A DNA stretch of 64,000 nucleotides from Marinobacter fonticola (lineage in GTDB: Bacteria; Pseudomonadota; Gammaproteobacteria; Pseudomonadales; Oleiphilaceae): contig NZ_CP043042.1 in assembly GCF_008122265.1 (NCBI RefSeq), positions 1,116,001 to 1,180,000 on the forward strand, given 5' to 3'. A program made the translations under genes and the position numbers. The stretch's first letter is position 1. Every line of letters starts with the position of its first letter. This document shows positions 43,907-53,356 of this stretch, one piece after another. Below the pieces are notes generated by a model, which did no database searches, was not told the origin of the DNA, and was given only the letters and a program-made list of their open reading frames with translations.

Positions 43907-46078
43907 ATGGCGGATGCCCCAATCGTCCATCCCCAGGTAGAAGCGTGCATCGATGCGATTATCGACCGTGTGGGTCGTGAGATAGTTCTTGGTCTTCCCC
44001 TAGGGTTGGGTAAGCCGATCCACATCGTCAATGCCCTCTATCGTCGCGCCCAGCAGGATCGCGAACTCAAGTTGCATATCGTCACGGCCATATCGCCGCT
44101 GGCACCCAAAGGGTCGTCGTCGTTGGAAAGCCGTTTTGTCGATAAGTTCGTCCAGCGCACTTACGGCAACATCCCTGAGCTTGCCTACGCTCGCGACGTG
44201 AAGGACGGTAAACTGCCGCCCAATGTCCAGGTGTCCGAGTTTTTCTTCCAGGCGGGCAGTTTCCTTAATAATCGCCACCAGCAGCAAAATTACATCTGCA
44301 CCAATTACACGCATGCCGTACGCGATTTAATGGCGATGGATATCAATGTCGTGGCACAGATGGTGTCGCCCTCAGAAGGCGGTGAAGCCTACAGCTTGAG
44401 CTGTAACCCCGATCTGTCATTGGATCTGATTCCCCTGCTGCGAGAACGCGAGGCTGAAGGCCGGGCGGTAGCGATGGTTGGAGAAGCCAATCGCCAGCTG
44501 CCGTATTTGGCGAATGATGCTGAAGTACCGGACCACGTGTTTGATTTCGTATACGACGCCAAGGCGAATGACTACCCGTTGTTCCCGGTGCCGCAACAAG
44601 CGGTGAGTCCGGCGGACCACCTGATCGGCTTTTACGCCAGCACGCTGATTCGCGATGGCGGCACCCTTCAGGTGGGTATTGGCTCGCTGGGTACGGCCGT
44701 CGTGTACTCGACGATCATGCGACACAAGTACAACGAGCAATACCAGCAGGTCTACCGGCATCTGAAGGTCGACGAACGGTTTTCGGTAGCGCGGGACTGG
44801 GGCGGCGACCAGCCCTTTGTCAAAGGACTCTACGGCTGTAGCGAAATGATGGTGGACGGCTTTATCCAATTGATGAAGGCCGGCATCCTCACCCGCGAGG
44901 TCTATCCGAACGCCGAGCTGCAGACGCTGCTGAATGAAGGCCGGATTAGCGTCGATGTCACGATTGAAACCCTTGATACCCTGCGTGAAGCGGAGCTGAT
45001 CGATTCACCCCTTAGGGCCCGGGACGTCCACTGGCTTCAGCAGTTGGGGATTATTCGCGATCACGTGGCATTCAAAGGCGGCCGTCTGGTGGTTGAGGAC
45101 GTGAGTCTGGATCCCAACCTGGACGACGATTCAGCTCGTGAAGGCCTGGCATCGGCAGTTTTGGGCGACCGTCTCAAGGGTGGCACCGTGTTGCATGGCG
45201 GCTTCTATCTTGGCCCGGCGGATTTCTACGAGGCGCTACGCTGCCTGACGCCGGAGGAAGAGGCCCGCATTTGCATGACCAGCGTCAATTTCATCAATCA
45301 CCTGTACGACCACCGCTTCGGAGACCAGAAGCTGAAAACGGTCCAGCGGCAGGAGAGCCGGTTTATCAACTCGGCGATGATGTGCACGTTAGCCGGTGCC
45401 GTGGTTTCAGATGGTTTGGACGATGGCCGGGTCGTCAGTGGCGTCGGCGGCCAATACAACTTTGTGGCCATGGCTCATGAACTGCCCCGCGCGCGCTCCA
45501 TTCTCACCCTGCGTAGTACGCGCCATTCCGGTGGCGAGCTGAGATCGAATATCGTCTTTAACTATGGCCACTGCACCATTCCGCGCCATCTGCGTGACAT
45601 TGTGATTACCGAGTACGGCATCGCCGATCTGCGCGGCCGCTCGGACAAGGACGTTTATCTTGACCTTATCCGTATCGCCGATTCGCGATTCCAGCCGGAA
45701 TTGCTGAAACAGGCCCAAAAAGCGGGTAAGGTGCCTGCCTCTTTCAAGCTGCCAGCCTCCTGGCGCTTGAACACCGCTGAGGCCGTGCAAGAGGCGTTGC
45801 AGTCCGCAGGAAATACGGAAGCCTTTCCCAAGTTCCCCTTTGGTTGTGAGTTCACCGAGGAGGAGCTTGCCTTGCTCAAGGCCTTGAATGCGCTCAAGTC
45901 GGCCACATCATCCCGCAAGGGCAAGCTGCAAACGTTGTGGCGGGCGTTGCGGGAGGAACCGGCGGACGAGGTCTTATCGCCGTACCTCAAGCGCATGGAT
46001 CTAGCGGCGCCTGACAAGTGGCGGGACCGCATCGATCAGCGGTTACTGATCCATGCGCTTCGAAAGCACAGTCTGTGA
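43907..46078 (+). CDS. Acetyl-CoA hydrolase/CoA-transferase family protein
   Basis: A 723-residue cytosolic protein of the acetyl-CoA hydrolase/4-hydroxybutyrate CoA-transferase superfamily. GTLQVGIGSLGTAVV, MVDGFIQLMKAGIL and HGGFYLGPADFYEALR fit the two Rossmann-like domains, and VVSGVGGQYNFVAMAHELPRARSI with IVITEYGIADLRGRSDKD matches the C-terminal signature (quoted in part). The family norm is about 430-500 residues, so this is a long version with an insertion between domains. AAGGAG precedes the ATG. It may release or recycle short-chain acyl-CoA; substrate unknown. Confidence 0.86.
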   Translation: MADAPIVHPQVEACIDAIIDRVGREIVLGLPLGLGKPIHIVNALYRRAQQDRELKLHIVTAISPLAPKGSSSLESRFVDKFVQRTYGNIPELAYARDVKDGKLPPNVQVSEFFFQAGSFLNNRHQQQNYICTNYTHAVRDLMAMDINVVAQMVSPSEGGEAYSLSCNPDLSLDLIPLLREREAEGRAVAMVGEANRQLPYLANDAEVPDHVFDFVYDAKANDYPLFPVPQQAVSPADHLIGFYASTLIRDGGTLQVGIGSLGTAVVYSTIMRHKYNEQYQQVYRHLKVDERFSVARDWGGDQPFVKGLYGCSEMMVDGFIQLMKAGILTREVYPNAELQTLLNEGRISVDVTIETLDTLREAELIDSPLRARDVHWLQQLGIIRDHVAFKGGRLVVEDVSLDPNLDDDSAREGLASAVLGDRLKGGTVLHGGFYLGPADFYEALRCLTPEEEARICMTSVNFINHLYDHRFGDQKLKTVQRQESRFINSAMMCTLAGAVVSDGLDDGRVVSGVGGQYNFVAMAHELPRARSILTLRSTRHSGGELRSNIVFNYGHCTIPRHLRDIVITEYGIADLRGRSDKDVYLDLIRIADSRFQPELLKQAQKAGKVPASFKLPASWRLNTAEAVQEALQSAGNTEAFPKFPFGCEFTEEELALLKALNALKSATSSRKGKLQTLWRALREEPADEVLSPYLKRMDLAAPDKWRDRIDQRLLIHALRKHSL

Positions 46079-46186
46079 CGACTGCGACAACAGCAGGTTG
46101 TGACATGAGCAGGCGGTGGAATGGATGTCGACGCTCCGGTAGCGTGCACTCGCCGTTCGGGGCATTAACAATCAGGTTGGAGTCAC

Positions 46187-46648
46187 ATGCAGCGATCATC
46201 GGTTTATACCGTTCACTACCGTCTGAAAAACAAGGTTGGCGAGATTATCGATACGTCCGAAGGGGCCGAGCCCCTGCAGTTCTTATGGGGTGCGGGCAAC
46301 GTCATCAGAGGGATTGAAGAGGCGGTCAAGGACCGGGGCGTCGGAGACTGCCTGGAAGTGACCATTCCGCCGGAGATGGCCTACGGCGAGTCCAATCCCG
46401 AGCTGGTTCGCAAGGTGCCGCGGTCGGCCTTTGCCGACGTGGAAAATCTGAAGCCCGGTATGAAATTCCAGACCAACAGTGGCGAAGAGGCGCAGATCGT
46501 CCAGATCGTTGCCATCGATGGCAATCTGGTCAAAGTGGATGCCAATCACCCGCTGGCGGGATTTACGTTGTACTTTGATCTCGAGATTGTCGACAAGCGT
46601 CCGGCCACCGACGACGAGCTGGCCGCAGGAAACCCACTGGCATTGTAA
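46187..46648 (+). CDS. FKBP-type peptidyl-prolyl isomerase, SlpA/SlyD-like
   Basis: A 153-residue cytosolic isomerase and chaperone. FKBP segments are VHYRLKNKVGEIIDTSEG, LQFLWGAGNVIRGIEEAV, and GDCLEVTIPPEMAYGESNPELV, with the inserted-in-flap domain (RSAFADVENLKPGMKFQT) and VDANHPLAGFTLYFDLEIV at the end (each quoted in part). The absence of a His-rich tail argues for SlpA rather than SlyD. It follows the CoA hydrolase gene by 108 bp and is convergent with the acyltransferase gene. Confidence 0.92.
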   Translation: MQRSSVYTVHYRLKNKVGEIIDTSEGAEPLQFLWGAGNVIRGIEEAVKDRGVGDCLEVTIPPEMAYGESNPELVRKVPRSAFADVENLKPGMKFQTNSGEEAQIVQIVAIDGNLVKVDANHPLAGFTLYFDLEIVDKRPATDDELAAGNPLAL

Positions 46649-46653
46649 ACGTT

Positions 46654-47472
46654 TCAGGTATTGCCCAAAGGTGGATGCGAGGCTGGAAAACCGGGGGCTT
46701 TTCCGTTCTCGCCGGGGCCTTGGTGAATATCGCCCAAACCCTTCTGCACGCTCTCTCGAAGCCTCTGGGCGACGGCCTGAAGGTCGTCTTCTGCCGTCAT
46801 CGCTACCGGCTCATGCAGAATGATATCCACACAGACTGCCGGCTCCCGCAGCACGCGAATCAGGTGTCGCTCGAATGGGTCGTCACCAATGAATGGCGCC
46901 AAGTGGTCGGGACGATCGTTCCGCCGGTACCCGATACTGATCGGCTGAATAGGTACCTTGGCGTCGGCCGCTGCAGCGAGTAAGCGGCTGTGGAAGGGTA
47001 GAACGGTAATGCCGAGCGTGGTGGTGCCTTCGGGAAAGACCAGCACAGACTGGCCATTGCGCAGCGTGTTGGCGATCTGCTCGCGCGTGGTTCGTGCCTG
47101 GCCGCCGCCACGCCGAATGAACAGTGTGCCCGCCTGTTGGGCCAGCCAGCCGATCACGGGCCAGGAACGAACCTCGATCTTGGACAGAAAGCGTAATGGA
47201 ACCACGCTGCCGAGAATGGGGATGTCGGACCAGGAAATATGGTTGCTCACCAGCAATACCGTGCCCTTAGGTTTGGCTCCCCGGAGGTTGACCTGAAAAC
47301 CCAGGCACCGACTTGCGAGCCCGAAGCAGAAGCAGGCGAAGGGTGTTCGATCCAGCTTGCGCCGGGTCAGTAGCTCGGTCGCCGAAACGCAGGCCGCCAA
47401 TAGGGCGCAGCTTAACAGCACCAGGCTGAACAGGACGAGTCGGCTTGTCAGTCTCAATGGTCGGATTAGCAT
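46654..47472 (-). CDS. 1-acyl-sn-glycerol-3-phosphate acyltransferase-like protein (OlsA-like)
   Basis: A 272-residue membrane-bound acyltransferase of the PlsC family. One or two N-terminal hydrophobic segments precede the catalytic NHISWSDIPIL (NHxxxxD motif) and VFPEGTTTLG (the EGT substrate motif). It overlaps the upstream GNAT gene by 7 bp. That partner is OlsB-like, so the pair most likely makes ornithine lipids: OlsB forms lyso-ornithine lipid and OlsA adds the second acyl chain. Plain lysophosphatidate acylation is an alternative. Confidence 0.85.
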   Translation of the reverse strand: MLIRPLRLTSRLVLFSLVLLSCALLAACVSATELLTRRKLDRTPFACFCFGLASRCLGFQVNLRGAKPKGTVLLVSNHISWSDIPILGSVVPLRFLSKIEVRSWPVIGWLAQQAGTLFIRRGGGQARTTREQIANTLRNGQSVLVFPEGTTTLGITVLPFHSRLLAAAADAKVPIQPISIGYRRNDRPDHLAPFIGDDPFERHLIRVLREPAVCVDIILHEPVAMTAEDDLQAVAQRLRESVQKGLGDIHQGPGENGKAPGFPASHPPLGNT

Positions 47473-48242
47473 GAGCTGGTCTCGGTTGCCGGTGGCATAA
47501 AGTGGCGACTGTAGCGGCTGGCCAGTTTTTTAACTTCCAGCAGTACCAGCAAATCGGCGCATCGAAATTCCGGGTCCCAGCACGGTTCGCCACACACCCT
47601 GGCACCTAGCCGCATATAGGCGCGGATCAGAGGCGGAATGTCCGGGTTTTGGCCATTTTCGGTCGCGTTGGTCAGATGCGGCAGGGCTCGACGCGGGCTG
47701 ACGCGTTGAGCCTTGTTGGTCATATACCGCTGCTGCAGCTGTTGGGTGATGCGCCAGGCTTTGTGACCGCCATCGGCCATGCTGATGCTGGCACAGCCAA
47801 TCAGGTAATCGACGTTTTCGAGCACAAGGTATTCAGCGACTGAGGCCCACAGTAGGCTTATGGTGGCGCCGGCCCGGTAGTCCGAATGTACACAGGTACG
47901 GCCGAGTTCCGCGAGCTGGCCGGGCAACTGATAGAGGCTGCTCAGGTCGAACTCCCCCTCGGAGTAGAAGCCACCCGCCTTCTCGGCGTCGCGCTGGTGC
48001 AACACCCTTGAGGTGGCGACGAGTTGGCCTGTCTGGATGTCGGTCACGACCAAGTGGTCGCAGTGGGCATCGTAGTCGTCCTGGTCGATACCCGGGGTGG
48101 TGGCCCCCAGGTCCGAGTCGTACTCCTCGGAGAAGATGCGGTAACGCAACCGCTGCGCCGCTTCCAGGGTTGCGGGGTCGCGCGTGATGGAGGCCTTGAG
48201 TCGACGAGCGGGGCTGGCTGAACGGGCGTGTTCTGCTGACAT
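47466..48242 (-). CDS. GNAT-family ornithine acyl-ACP acyltransferase-like protein (OlsB-like)
   Basis: A 258-residue member of the OlsB/hemolysin-like acyltransferase family. Typical blocks are AQRLRYRIFSEEYDSDL, DYDAHCDHLVVTDIQTGQLVATSRVL, GRTCVHSDYRAGATISLLW and YLIGCASISMADGG (each quoted in part). The C-terminus includes a CxEP-type segment (VCGEPCWDPEFRCADLLVLL). In phosphate-limited bacteria such enzymes start ornithine-lipid synthesis. Downstream overlap with an OlsA-like gene supports that role. No Pho box was identified upstream. Confidence 0.86.
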   Translation of the reverse strand: MSAEHARSASPARRLKASITRDPATLEAAQRLRYRIFSEEYDSDLGATTPGIDQDDYDAHCDHLVVTDIQTGQLVATSRVLHQRDAEKAGGFYSEGEFDLSSLYQLPGQLAELGRTCVHSDYRAGATISLLWASVAEYLVLENVDYLIGCASISMADGGHKAWRITQQLQQRYMTNKAQRVSPRRALPHLTNATENGQNPDIPPLIRAYMRLGARVCGEPCWDPEFRCADLLVLLEVKKLASRYSRHFMPPATETSSC

Positions 48243-48677
48243 GACAGATTTCTCTTAGTGACCGTTTCCCGTCGAGCCTATGAAGCATGGATGTCAGTTG
48301 AATGAACAAAGAATGACGTGCCTGTGACAACGAATGCCGGGGGAATCAGAAATTTGGACCGTGTCACGTCTTGTTACTGTGGCGCCTTTCCATGTATTTT
48401 TCTGAACAGCATGTATAATTGCTGTTACATGGCGTAGCCTGGGGTCGAGGTGCTATCTTGATCAGAAGTGCTATCTTGATCAGAGAGTTATGAAGAGTTT
48501 TGAAAAACTCGTCTATACGATCGGGGGTGCTGACCAAATTGGAACGCCTTAATGACTGGACCGGCGATGGTCGATCGTTGATCGGTAATCGGAAGAGAGG
48601 CCGGCAGGTCGGAAAGTATGCTTTCACCGAGGCGGGCCGCTAATTGGTTGGCTGTAAACGGAAAAACAAAATCAGAG
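48243..48677. other. Divergent intergenic region with 18-bp tandem duplication
   Basis: About 435 bp between the OlsB-like gene and the response regulator. It contains a tandem duplication at 48450-48485 and AT-rich promoter-like sequence (TGTATAAT near 48411). An in-frame ATG at 48618 could extend the regulator gene. Confidence 0.45.
48450..48485. repeat. Tandem duplication of an 18-bp unit
   Basis: GTGCTATCTTGATCAGA occurs at 48450-48466 and 48468-48484, perfect over 17 bp with one spacer base. Confidence 0.9.
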
Positions 48678-49415
48678 ATGGACGGCGTGGAACAATCAAA
48701 CGAGAGTTGTAAGGTCCTCATTGTCGAGGACGATGAACGCCTGGCCGATTTGACACGGGAATATCTGGAGAGCAACGGGCTCACTGTTTCAGTGGAGGGG
48801 AACGGGGCGAAAGCGGTTGAGCGCATACGTAGCGAGCAGCCGGATATCGTTGTCCTCGATTTGATGCTTCCCGGCGAGGATGGGCTTTCGATCTGCCGGC
48901 GGGCCCGCCCCTTCTACTCCGGCCCAATTTTGATGCTGACGGCGCGCACCGATGACCTCGATCAGGTTTTGGGTCTGGAAATGGGCGCCGACGACTATAT
49001 TTCCAAACCGGTTCGGCCCCGGGTGTTACTGGCTCGCATTCGTGCATTGCTGCGCCGGGTGAACGATAGCGGCAAGAGTGAGTCGGAACCAAAGTCCACT
49101 GAAGAGCCGGTACGTCTGGAGTTCAACGACTTGGTGGTTGATCGTTCCATGCGCGAGGCGTGGTTGAATAGCGAGAGTATCGACCTGACCAGTGCGGAAT
49201 TCGATCTGCTCTGGCTGCTGGCTTCCAGCGCCGGGCGAGTCCTAAGCCGGGAAGAAATCTTCACCGCGCTTCGGGGTATCGAATACGACGGCCAGGATCG
49301 TTCCATCGATGTTCGAGTCTCCAGGATCCGCCCGAAAATTGGCGACGATCCGGTACATCCCCGGCGTATCAAGACGGTGCGCAGCAAAGGCTACCTTTTC
49401 GTCAAGGAAGCCTAA
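48678..49415 (+). CDS. OmpR-family response regulator
   Basis: A two-domain regulator of about 245 residues. The receiver domain has the acidic pair in VEDDERLADL, phospho-acceptor Asp in VVLDLMLPGEDG (about residue 61), and Lys in DDYISKPVRP. The C-terminal winged helix (LTSAEFDLLWLLASSAGRVLSREE, RSIDVRVSRIRPKIGDD) is OmpR type. The start is uncertain: ATG 48678, GTG 48687 and ATG 48618 are all in frame, and none has a strong ribosome site. The sensor kinase follows after 84 bp. The pair most resembles RstA/RstB-type systems; the signal is unknown. Confidence 0.9.
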   Translation: MDGVEQSNESCKVLIVEDDERLADLTREYLESNGLTVSVEGNGAKAVERIRSEQPDIVVLDLMLPGEDGLSICRRARPFYSGPILMLTARTDDLDQVLGLEMGADDYISKPVRPRVLLARIRALLRRVNDSGKSESEPKSTEEPVRLEFNDLVVDRSMREAWLNSESIDLTSAEFDLLWLLASSAGRVLSREEIFTALRGIEYDGQDRSIDVRVSRIRPKIGDDPVHPRRIKTVRSKGYLFVKEA

Positions 49416-49499
49416 TTAGGACGTGCGTCTGATATACCGTAGCGGGTCGAGCCTGTCCGGTGGACGCCGGCCCAGAGGTGCGTCTTCCGGAAAGGCCTT

Positions 49500-51065
49500 A
49501 TGCCATTAACCCCCTTCCTGACTATGTTTGGCCGCCTTCTTCTGGTGGCCCTCGTCATCCTCGCACTGTGTGCGGGGCTGTTTTCCGGTGTCAACGCCGT
49601 ACGCGAGCGTGACTGGAAAGAGCAGCAGGCCGCCCCACTCATGGACTGGCTCGCCGTCGCACCCCATCCATTGACCAGCTATCCCTGGCTAAACGGACTC
49701 TACAATCTCACCCTGCTTTCCGATGCGCCGGTAGAGCTGACCGCCGTTGAGGAAGAGCGCTTAGCCTATGGGCATGTTGTCGCCGCGAACGACGGGTTGG
49801 GGGTTCATGTCCGCCGTCTGGCGGGTTCCGGCGACATTATCGACGTGACTTTCCGTGACCTCTACCGGGATGTGGGCGAAGCGACGGCCCTGATAGCGCT
49901 GACCCATCTGAACCAACTGCTGCCACAGGACCGTCTTTCCGGTATGGAGAGTCTGGGGAATGAGCTGGGTGTCGATATTCAGCCGGTTACCGACGACGGA
50001 CCAGCCCCCGAGGCTGCGACGCTTGAGCGTCTGGTAGAGCGGGGCTTGGCGTATGTTCAGCGTGAGTCATCCGAAGCAGCGCAGGTCTACCTGAGATTGA
50101 ACGATGGCACAGTGGTTCAGATGCAACTGCGTGAGCCTTTCCATCCCTTAGCCTGGCCAGTGGTGTTGCTGGTGTTTTCGTTGGCTGCGGGTATCGCCGG
50201 TGTGTTCCTGTTTTTGCTGCTCAGCGGCGTGGATCGCAACCTGCGCGCCGTAGAGTCTGTGGCAGTGAGAATCTCTCGCGGCGAACTGGAAGCGCGCGTG
50301 GATACTCGGCGCGGCCCTCTGGTACGCCGGCTTGGCAAGTCATTCAATGGTATGGCGGAACACATCCAGCGCCTGGTGGAAGTGCAGCGTGAAATGATCC
50401 ATGCGGTTTCTCACGAGTTGCGCACGCCAGTCGCCCGAATCCGTTTCGGCGTGCAAATGATCGAAGACTGCCCTGATGAAGCGTCCATGAGCAAGCAGCT
50501 TACCGGTATCGACGGTGATATTCAGGAGTTGGACGAACTGATCGACGAAATCCTCACCTATGCGCGGTTGGAGCAAGGGGGGCCGATCATGAACTTTCAG
50601 GAGGCCAGCGTGCCGGATATCGTTCGGCAGGTCGTTGAGGAGCAGCAGCGCCTGCGGCCCAACATGGCTTTCCAGGCAGAGTTTGTTGGCGATAGCGAAT
50701 CTTGGGGGCTATCCGACATCGAGCCTCGCTATATTCATCGGGCGCTTCAGAACCTGGTGGGCAATGCCGGTCGGTATGCGGCAGGTCAGATCCGTGTACG
50801 CTGTCAGTTCGACGCCCAGACGTGCCGCGTTGATGTGGAGGACGACGGTCCGGGTATTCCAGAGAGTGACTGGGAGAAAGTGTTTACCGCATTCTCGCGG
50901 CTCGACGATAGTCGGACCCGAACCTCGGGCGGCTACGGGCTGGGCCTATCCATCGTCAGGCGTATTCTCTATTGGCACGGCGGCCAGGCTTTCGTGACCC
51001 GCAGTCCGGATCTTGGCGGCGCAGCCTTCAGTCTGGTATGGCCGAGGTGCCAAGCCGAAGACTGA
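49500..51065 (+). CDS. Sensor histidine kinase
   Basis: A 521-residue inner-membrane kinase. TM1 is at residues ~9-31, a periplasmic sensor region of about 185 residues follows, and TM2 (VVLLVFSLAAGIAGVFLFLLL) at ~220-240. HAMP then the DHp domain with phospho-His in HAVSHELRTPVARIRFG (near residue 305), and the ATPase with N box (ALQNLVGNAGRYA), G1 (DDGPGIPESDW) and G2 (GGYGLGLSIV). GGAAAGG precedes the ATG. Partner of the regulator upstream. The periplasmic part has no recognised domain. Confidence 0.92.
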   Translation: MPLTPFLTMFGRLLLVALVILALCAGLFSGVNAVRERDWKEQQAAPLMDWLAVAPHPLTSYPWLNGLYNLTLLSDAPVELTAVEEERLAYGHVVAANDGLGVHVRRLAGSGDIIDVTFRDLYRDVGEATALIALTHLNQLLPQDRLSGMESLGNELGVDIQPVTDDGPAPEAATLERLVERGLAYVQRESSEAAQVYLRLNDGTVVQMQLREPFHPLAWPVVLLVFSLAAGIAGVFLFLLLSGVDRNLRAVESVAVRISRGELEARVDTRRGPLVRRLGKSFNGMAEHIQRLVEVQREMIHAVSHELRTPVARIRFGVQMIEDCPDEASMSKQLTGIDGDIQELDELIDEILTYARLEQGGPIMNFQEASVPDIVRQVVEEQQRLRPNMAFQAEFVGDSESWGLSDIEPRYIHRALQNLVGNAGRYAAGQIRVRCQFDAQTCRVDVEDDGPGIPESDWEKVFTAFSRLDDSRTRTSGGYGLGLSIVRRILYWHGGQAFVTRSPDLGGAAFSLVWPRCQAED

Positions 51066-51212
51066 GGGTCCGGACAAGCTCTCCCTTCTTGGGCTTCCTC
51101 GACTCTTGGTAAGGACGCTCGCTGTGAACCCGTTCTCACCGTCTCACGTGTTGTAACAAACGACTACACAAGCGCCACTGAAAGTCCGGGTGGGCACGCC
51201 CATAATTAAAAG

Positions 51213-51308
51213 CGTAAGGGATGACTATTTGAGGTTGTAGTTCTTACGAACTTTCCTTGTTTCATTCGTCATTTTTGAGGGGCCCGCAGTTTGTGGCCCC
51301 TTTTTTTA
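51213..51308 (+). ncRNA. Candidate intergenic small RNA
   Basis: A promoter-like pair (CTGAAA 51178-51183 and CATAAT 51201-51206, 17-bp spacing) would start an RNA near 51213 that ends at the intrinsic terminator 51278-51308, about 95 nt. Inside is a hairpin AGTTC-TTAC-GAACT. No reading frame is present. I do not recognise an sRNA family; the terminator could instead end leftover transcription from the kinase gene 210 bp upstream. Confidence 0.35.
51278..51308 (+). terminator. Strong intrinsic terminator
   Basis: AGGGGCC (51278-51284) pairs with GGCCCCT (51295-51301) across a 10-nt loop, followed by an uninterrupted T-run to 51307. Confidence 0.88.
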
Positions 51309-51369
51309 TGTCTGCGGTTTTGTCTGACCTGCACTTACACCACGTTGTGCCTATACGTTCCGGATGGCG

Positions 51370-52446
51370 TCAGGTTCGCTCGAAGGCGATCAGGTGATCC
51401 GCTTCGACCCGGACCGGTACCGGCTCGCCCAACCTGAAATCCAGGTGGCTACGAAACAGCGCTTCGAATTCCGTCTCCGCGGAAAGCCGGAATCGATACA
51501 GTGTCGACGTGCCGGCAAAGGTTTTCTCGATGACCTTAGGCCGCAGCGTCGACTCCGGGTCGAAGACGATATCGTCCGGCCTTATCAGCACATCCACCAA
51601 CGTGTCCTTCGGCCAGGGATAGGCGCGATTGCCGCGAATAATGCCCAGCTCCGATGCGATACTGTCCGGCCCCAGGGCGGTCCCTTTGACGAAGCCCCCC
51701 TGGCCGACGAAACCGGCAACGAAACGATTGGCGGGTTCGTGATACAAGTTATACGGTACGTCCCACTGCTGAACGCGGCCATCGCGAACGACGGCGACCT
51801 GATCGCACATGGCGAAAGCTTCTTGCTGATCGTGAGTCACCAGGATCGCGCTAATGCCTAAGGTTTTAAGGATATCCCGCACGTCGAGGCTGAGTCTGCG
51901 GCGCAGGTCTGCATCTAAGTTGGAGAAGGGTTCGTCGAGCAGGATGAGCGTTGGCTCTGGGGCCAAAGCGCGTGCCAGGGCTACACGTTGTTGCTGGCCA
52001 CCAGACAGGGCATGGGGGTGCTGCTCGGCCAGGTCATGCAAGTGCACCAGCTCCAGCAATTGCGTTACTTTGAGCCGGCGTTCCTCGCGGTCCAGATGAC
52101 GTAATCCGAAAGCGACGTTTTGAGCGACGGTCAGGTGGGGAAACAGGGCATAGTCCTGGAACACCATGCCGATACGTCGCTTCTCCGGCGGCACGGCTCG
52201 CCCCGGGACACTGATAGGCTTGCCGCCAAGACGGATCTGGCCGTTTTGCAGCGGCAGGAAACCGGCGACGGCACGTAGGATGGTGCTTTTTCCGCACCCG
52301 CTCGGGCCTAGCAGACAGCCGATATCACCCTCGCTCAAAGCCAGATGGATATCGCTGACCACGGTGGTATCGCCATAGCCACAGGTGAGATTATCGATCT
52401 CCAAGAGCCAGCTTGCGGATTCCTCCGACGCGTGTGCAGTGGTCAT
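51370..52446 (-). CDS. ABC transporter ATP-binding protein (FbpC/PotA-like)
   Basis: A 358-residue ABC ATPase with Walker A (GPSGCGKST), Q-loop (VFQDYALFPHLT), signature (LSGGQQQR), Walker B (LILLDEPFSN) and a C-terminal TOBE domain (DVLIRPDDI). This architecture serves Fe(III), polyamine, thiosulfate or sugar importers; EKRRIGMVFQDYALFPH and ALAPEPTLIL read most like FbpC/iron. The frame extends into argF, but ATG 52446 starts 2 nt after the argF stop. No permease or binding protein is adjacent, so its partners lie elsewhere. Confidence 0.88.
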   Translation of the reverse strand: MTTAHASEESASWLLEIDNLTCGYGDTTVVSDIHLALSEGDIGCLLGPSGCGKSTILRAVAGFLPLQNGQIRLGGKPISVPGRAVPPEKRRIGMVFQDYALFPHLTVAQNVAFGLRHLDREERRLKVTQLLELVHLHDLAEQHPHALSGGQQQRVALARALAPEPTLILLDEPFSNLDADLRRRLSLDVRDILKTLGISAILVTHDQQEAFAMCDQVAVVRDGRVQQWDVPYNLYHEPANRFVAGFVGQGGFVKGTALGPDSIASELGIIRGNRAYPWPKDTLVDVLIRPDDIVFDPESTLRPKVIEKTFAGTSTLYRFRLSAETEFEALFRSHLDFRLGEPVPVRVEADHLIAFERT

Positions 52447-52447
52447 T

Positions 52448-53356
52448 TCAGCCGCCCAGGATGAGGAATTCGAGCAGCGCTTTTTGGGCGTGAAGGCGGT
52501 TTTCCGCCTCATCCCATACCACTGCGCTGGCGTGCTCCAGCATATCCTCGGATATTTCTTCGCCGCGATGGGCGGGCAGGCAGTGCATAAATAATGCTTC
52601 GGGATCTGCCAGCTTCATTAACTTGGGGGTGACCTGATAGGGCGCGAAAGCGCGCGCGCGGATGGCCTGCTCTTGTTCCTGGCCCATGGAGGCCCACACG
52701 TCCGTCGCGATCAGGTGAGCGCCGCGAACGGCTTCTTCCGGTTCGCGTATGACCTTCACCCGGTCGGCATTGGCGTCAAGCAGTTCCGCGTCCGGTTCGT
52801 AGCCCTCCGGGCAGGCAATATGCAATTTGAAACCGAATTGCTCGGCAGCGTTGATGTACGAGTCGCACATATTGTTGCCATCCCCAATCCAAGTCACGGT
52901 GGCGCCCCGAATGCTGCCCCGGTGCTCGCGGAAAGTCTGCATATCGGCCAGTAGCTGGCAGGGGTGAAACTGATCGGTCAAGGCATTGATGACCGGGACA
53001 CTGGACGCTCCGGCAAACCGCTCGATCTTGTCGTGCTCGAATGTCCGGATCATCACCGCATCCACCATACTGGAAATAACCCGGGAAGAGTCCTCAATAG
53101 GTTCGCCGCGACCAAGCTGAGTATCGTTGGGCGAGAGAAAGAGTGCGCTGCCGCCCAGTTGGGTCATGCCGGCTTCGAAGGAAACCCGGGTCCGGGTGGA
53201 CGCTTTCTCGAAGATCATGGCCAGTACGCGATTTCTGAGCGAGTCTCGGATTTCGCCCGAACGCCAGCCTTTCTTCAGGCTGATGGCGTTATCGATCAGT
53301 TGATCCAGCTCAGCCGGGGAAAAATCCAACAACGTAAGAAAATGTCTGGCAGCCAT
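52448..53356 (-). CDS. argF: Ornithine carbamoyltransferase
   Basis: A 302-residue cytosolic enzyme making citrulline from ornithine and carbamoyl phosphate in arginine synthesis. Carbamoyl-phosphate residues are in [10 protein letters not shown] (residues 52-61) and DQFHPCQLL; the ornithine side has DVWASMGQE (SMG loop) and the catalytic Cys in [12 protein letters not shown]. The length fits the anabolic form. An ABC ATPase gene follows after 2 bp, so the two are probably co-transcribed. Confidence 0.96.
   Translation of the reverse strand: MAARHFLTLLDFSPAELDQLIDNAISLKKGWRSGEIRDSLRNRVLAMIFEKASTRTRVSFEAGMTQLGGSALFLSPNDTQLGRGEPIEDSSRVISSMVDAVMIRTFEHDKIERFAGASSVPVINALTDQFHPCQLLADMQTFREHRGSIRGATVTWIGDGNNMCDSYINAAEQFGFKLHIACPEGYEPDAELLDANADRVKVIREPEEAVRGAHLIATDVWASMGQEQEQAIRARAFAPYQVTPKLMKLADPEALFMHCLPAHRGEEISEDMLEHASAVVWDEAENRLHAQKALLEFLILGG

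Larger units (their letters stand above)
51066..51369. other. Intergenic region with a candidate small RNA
   Basis: 304 bp without a reading frame of note, between convergent sensor kinase and ABC ATPase genes. It holds a promoter-like pair, a structured stretch and a strong terminator, described separately. Confidence 0.5.
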
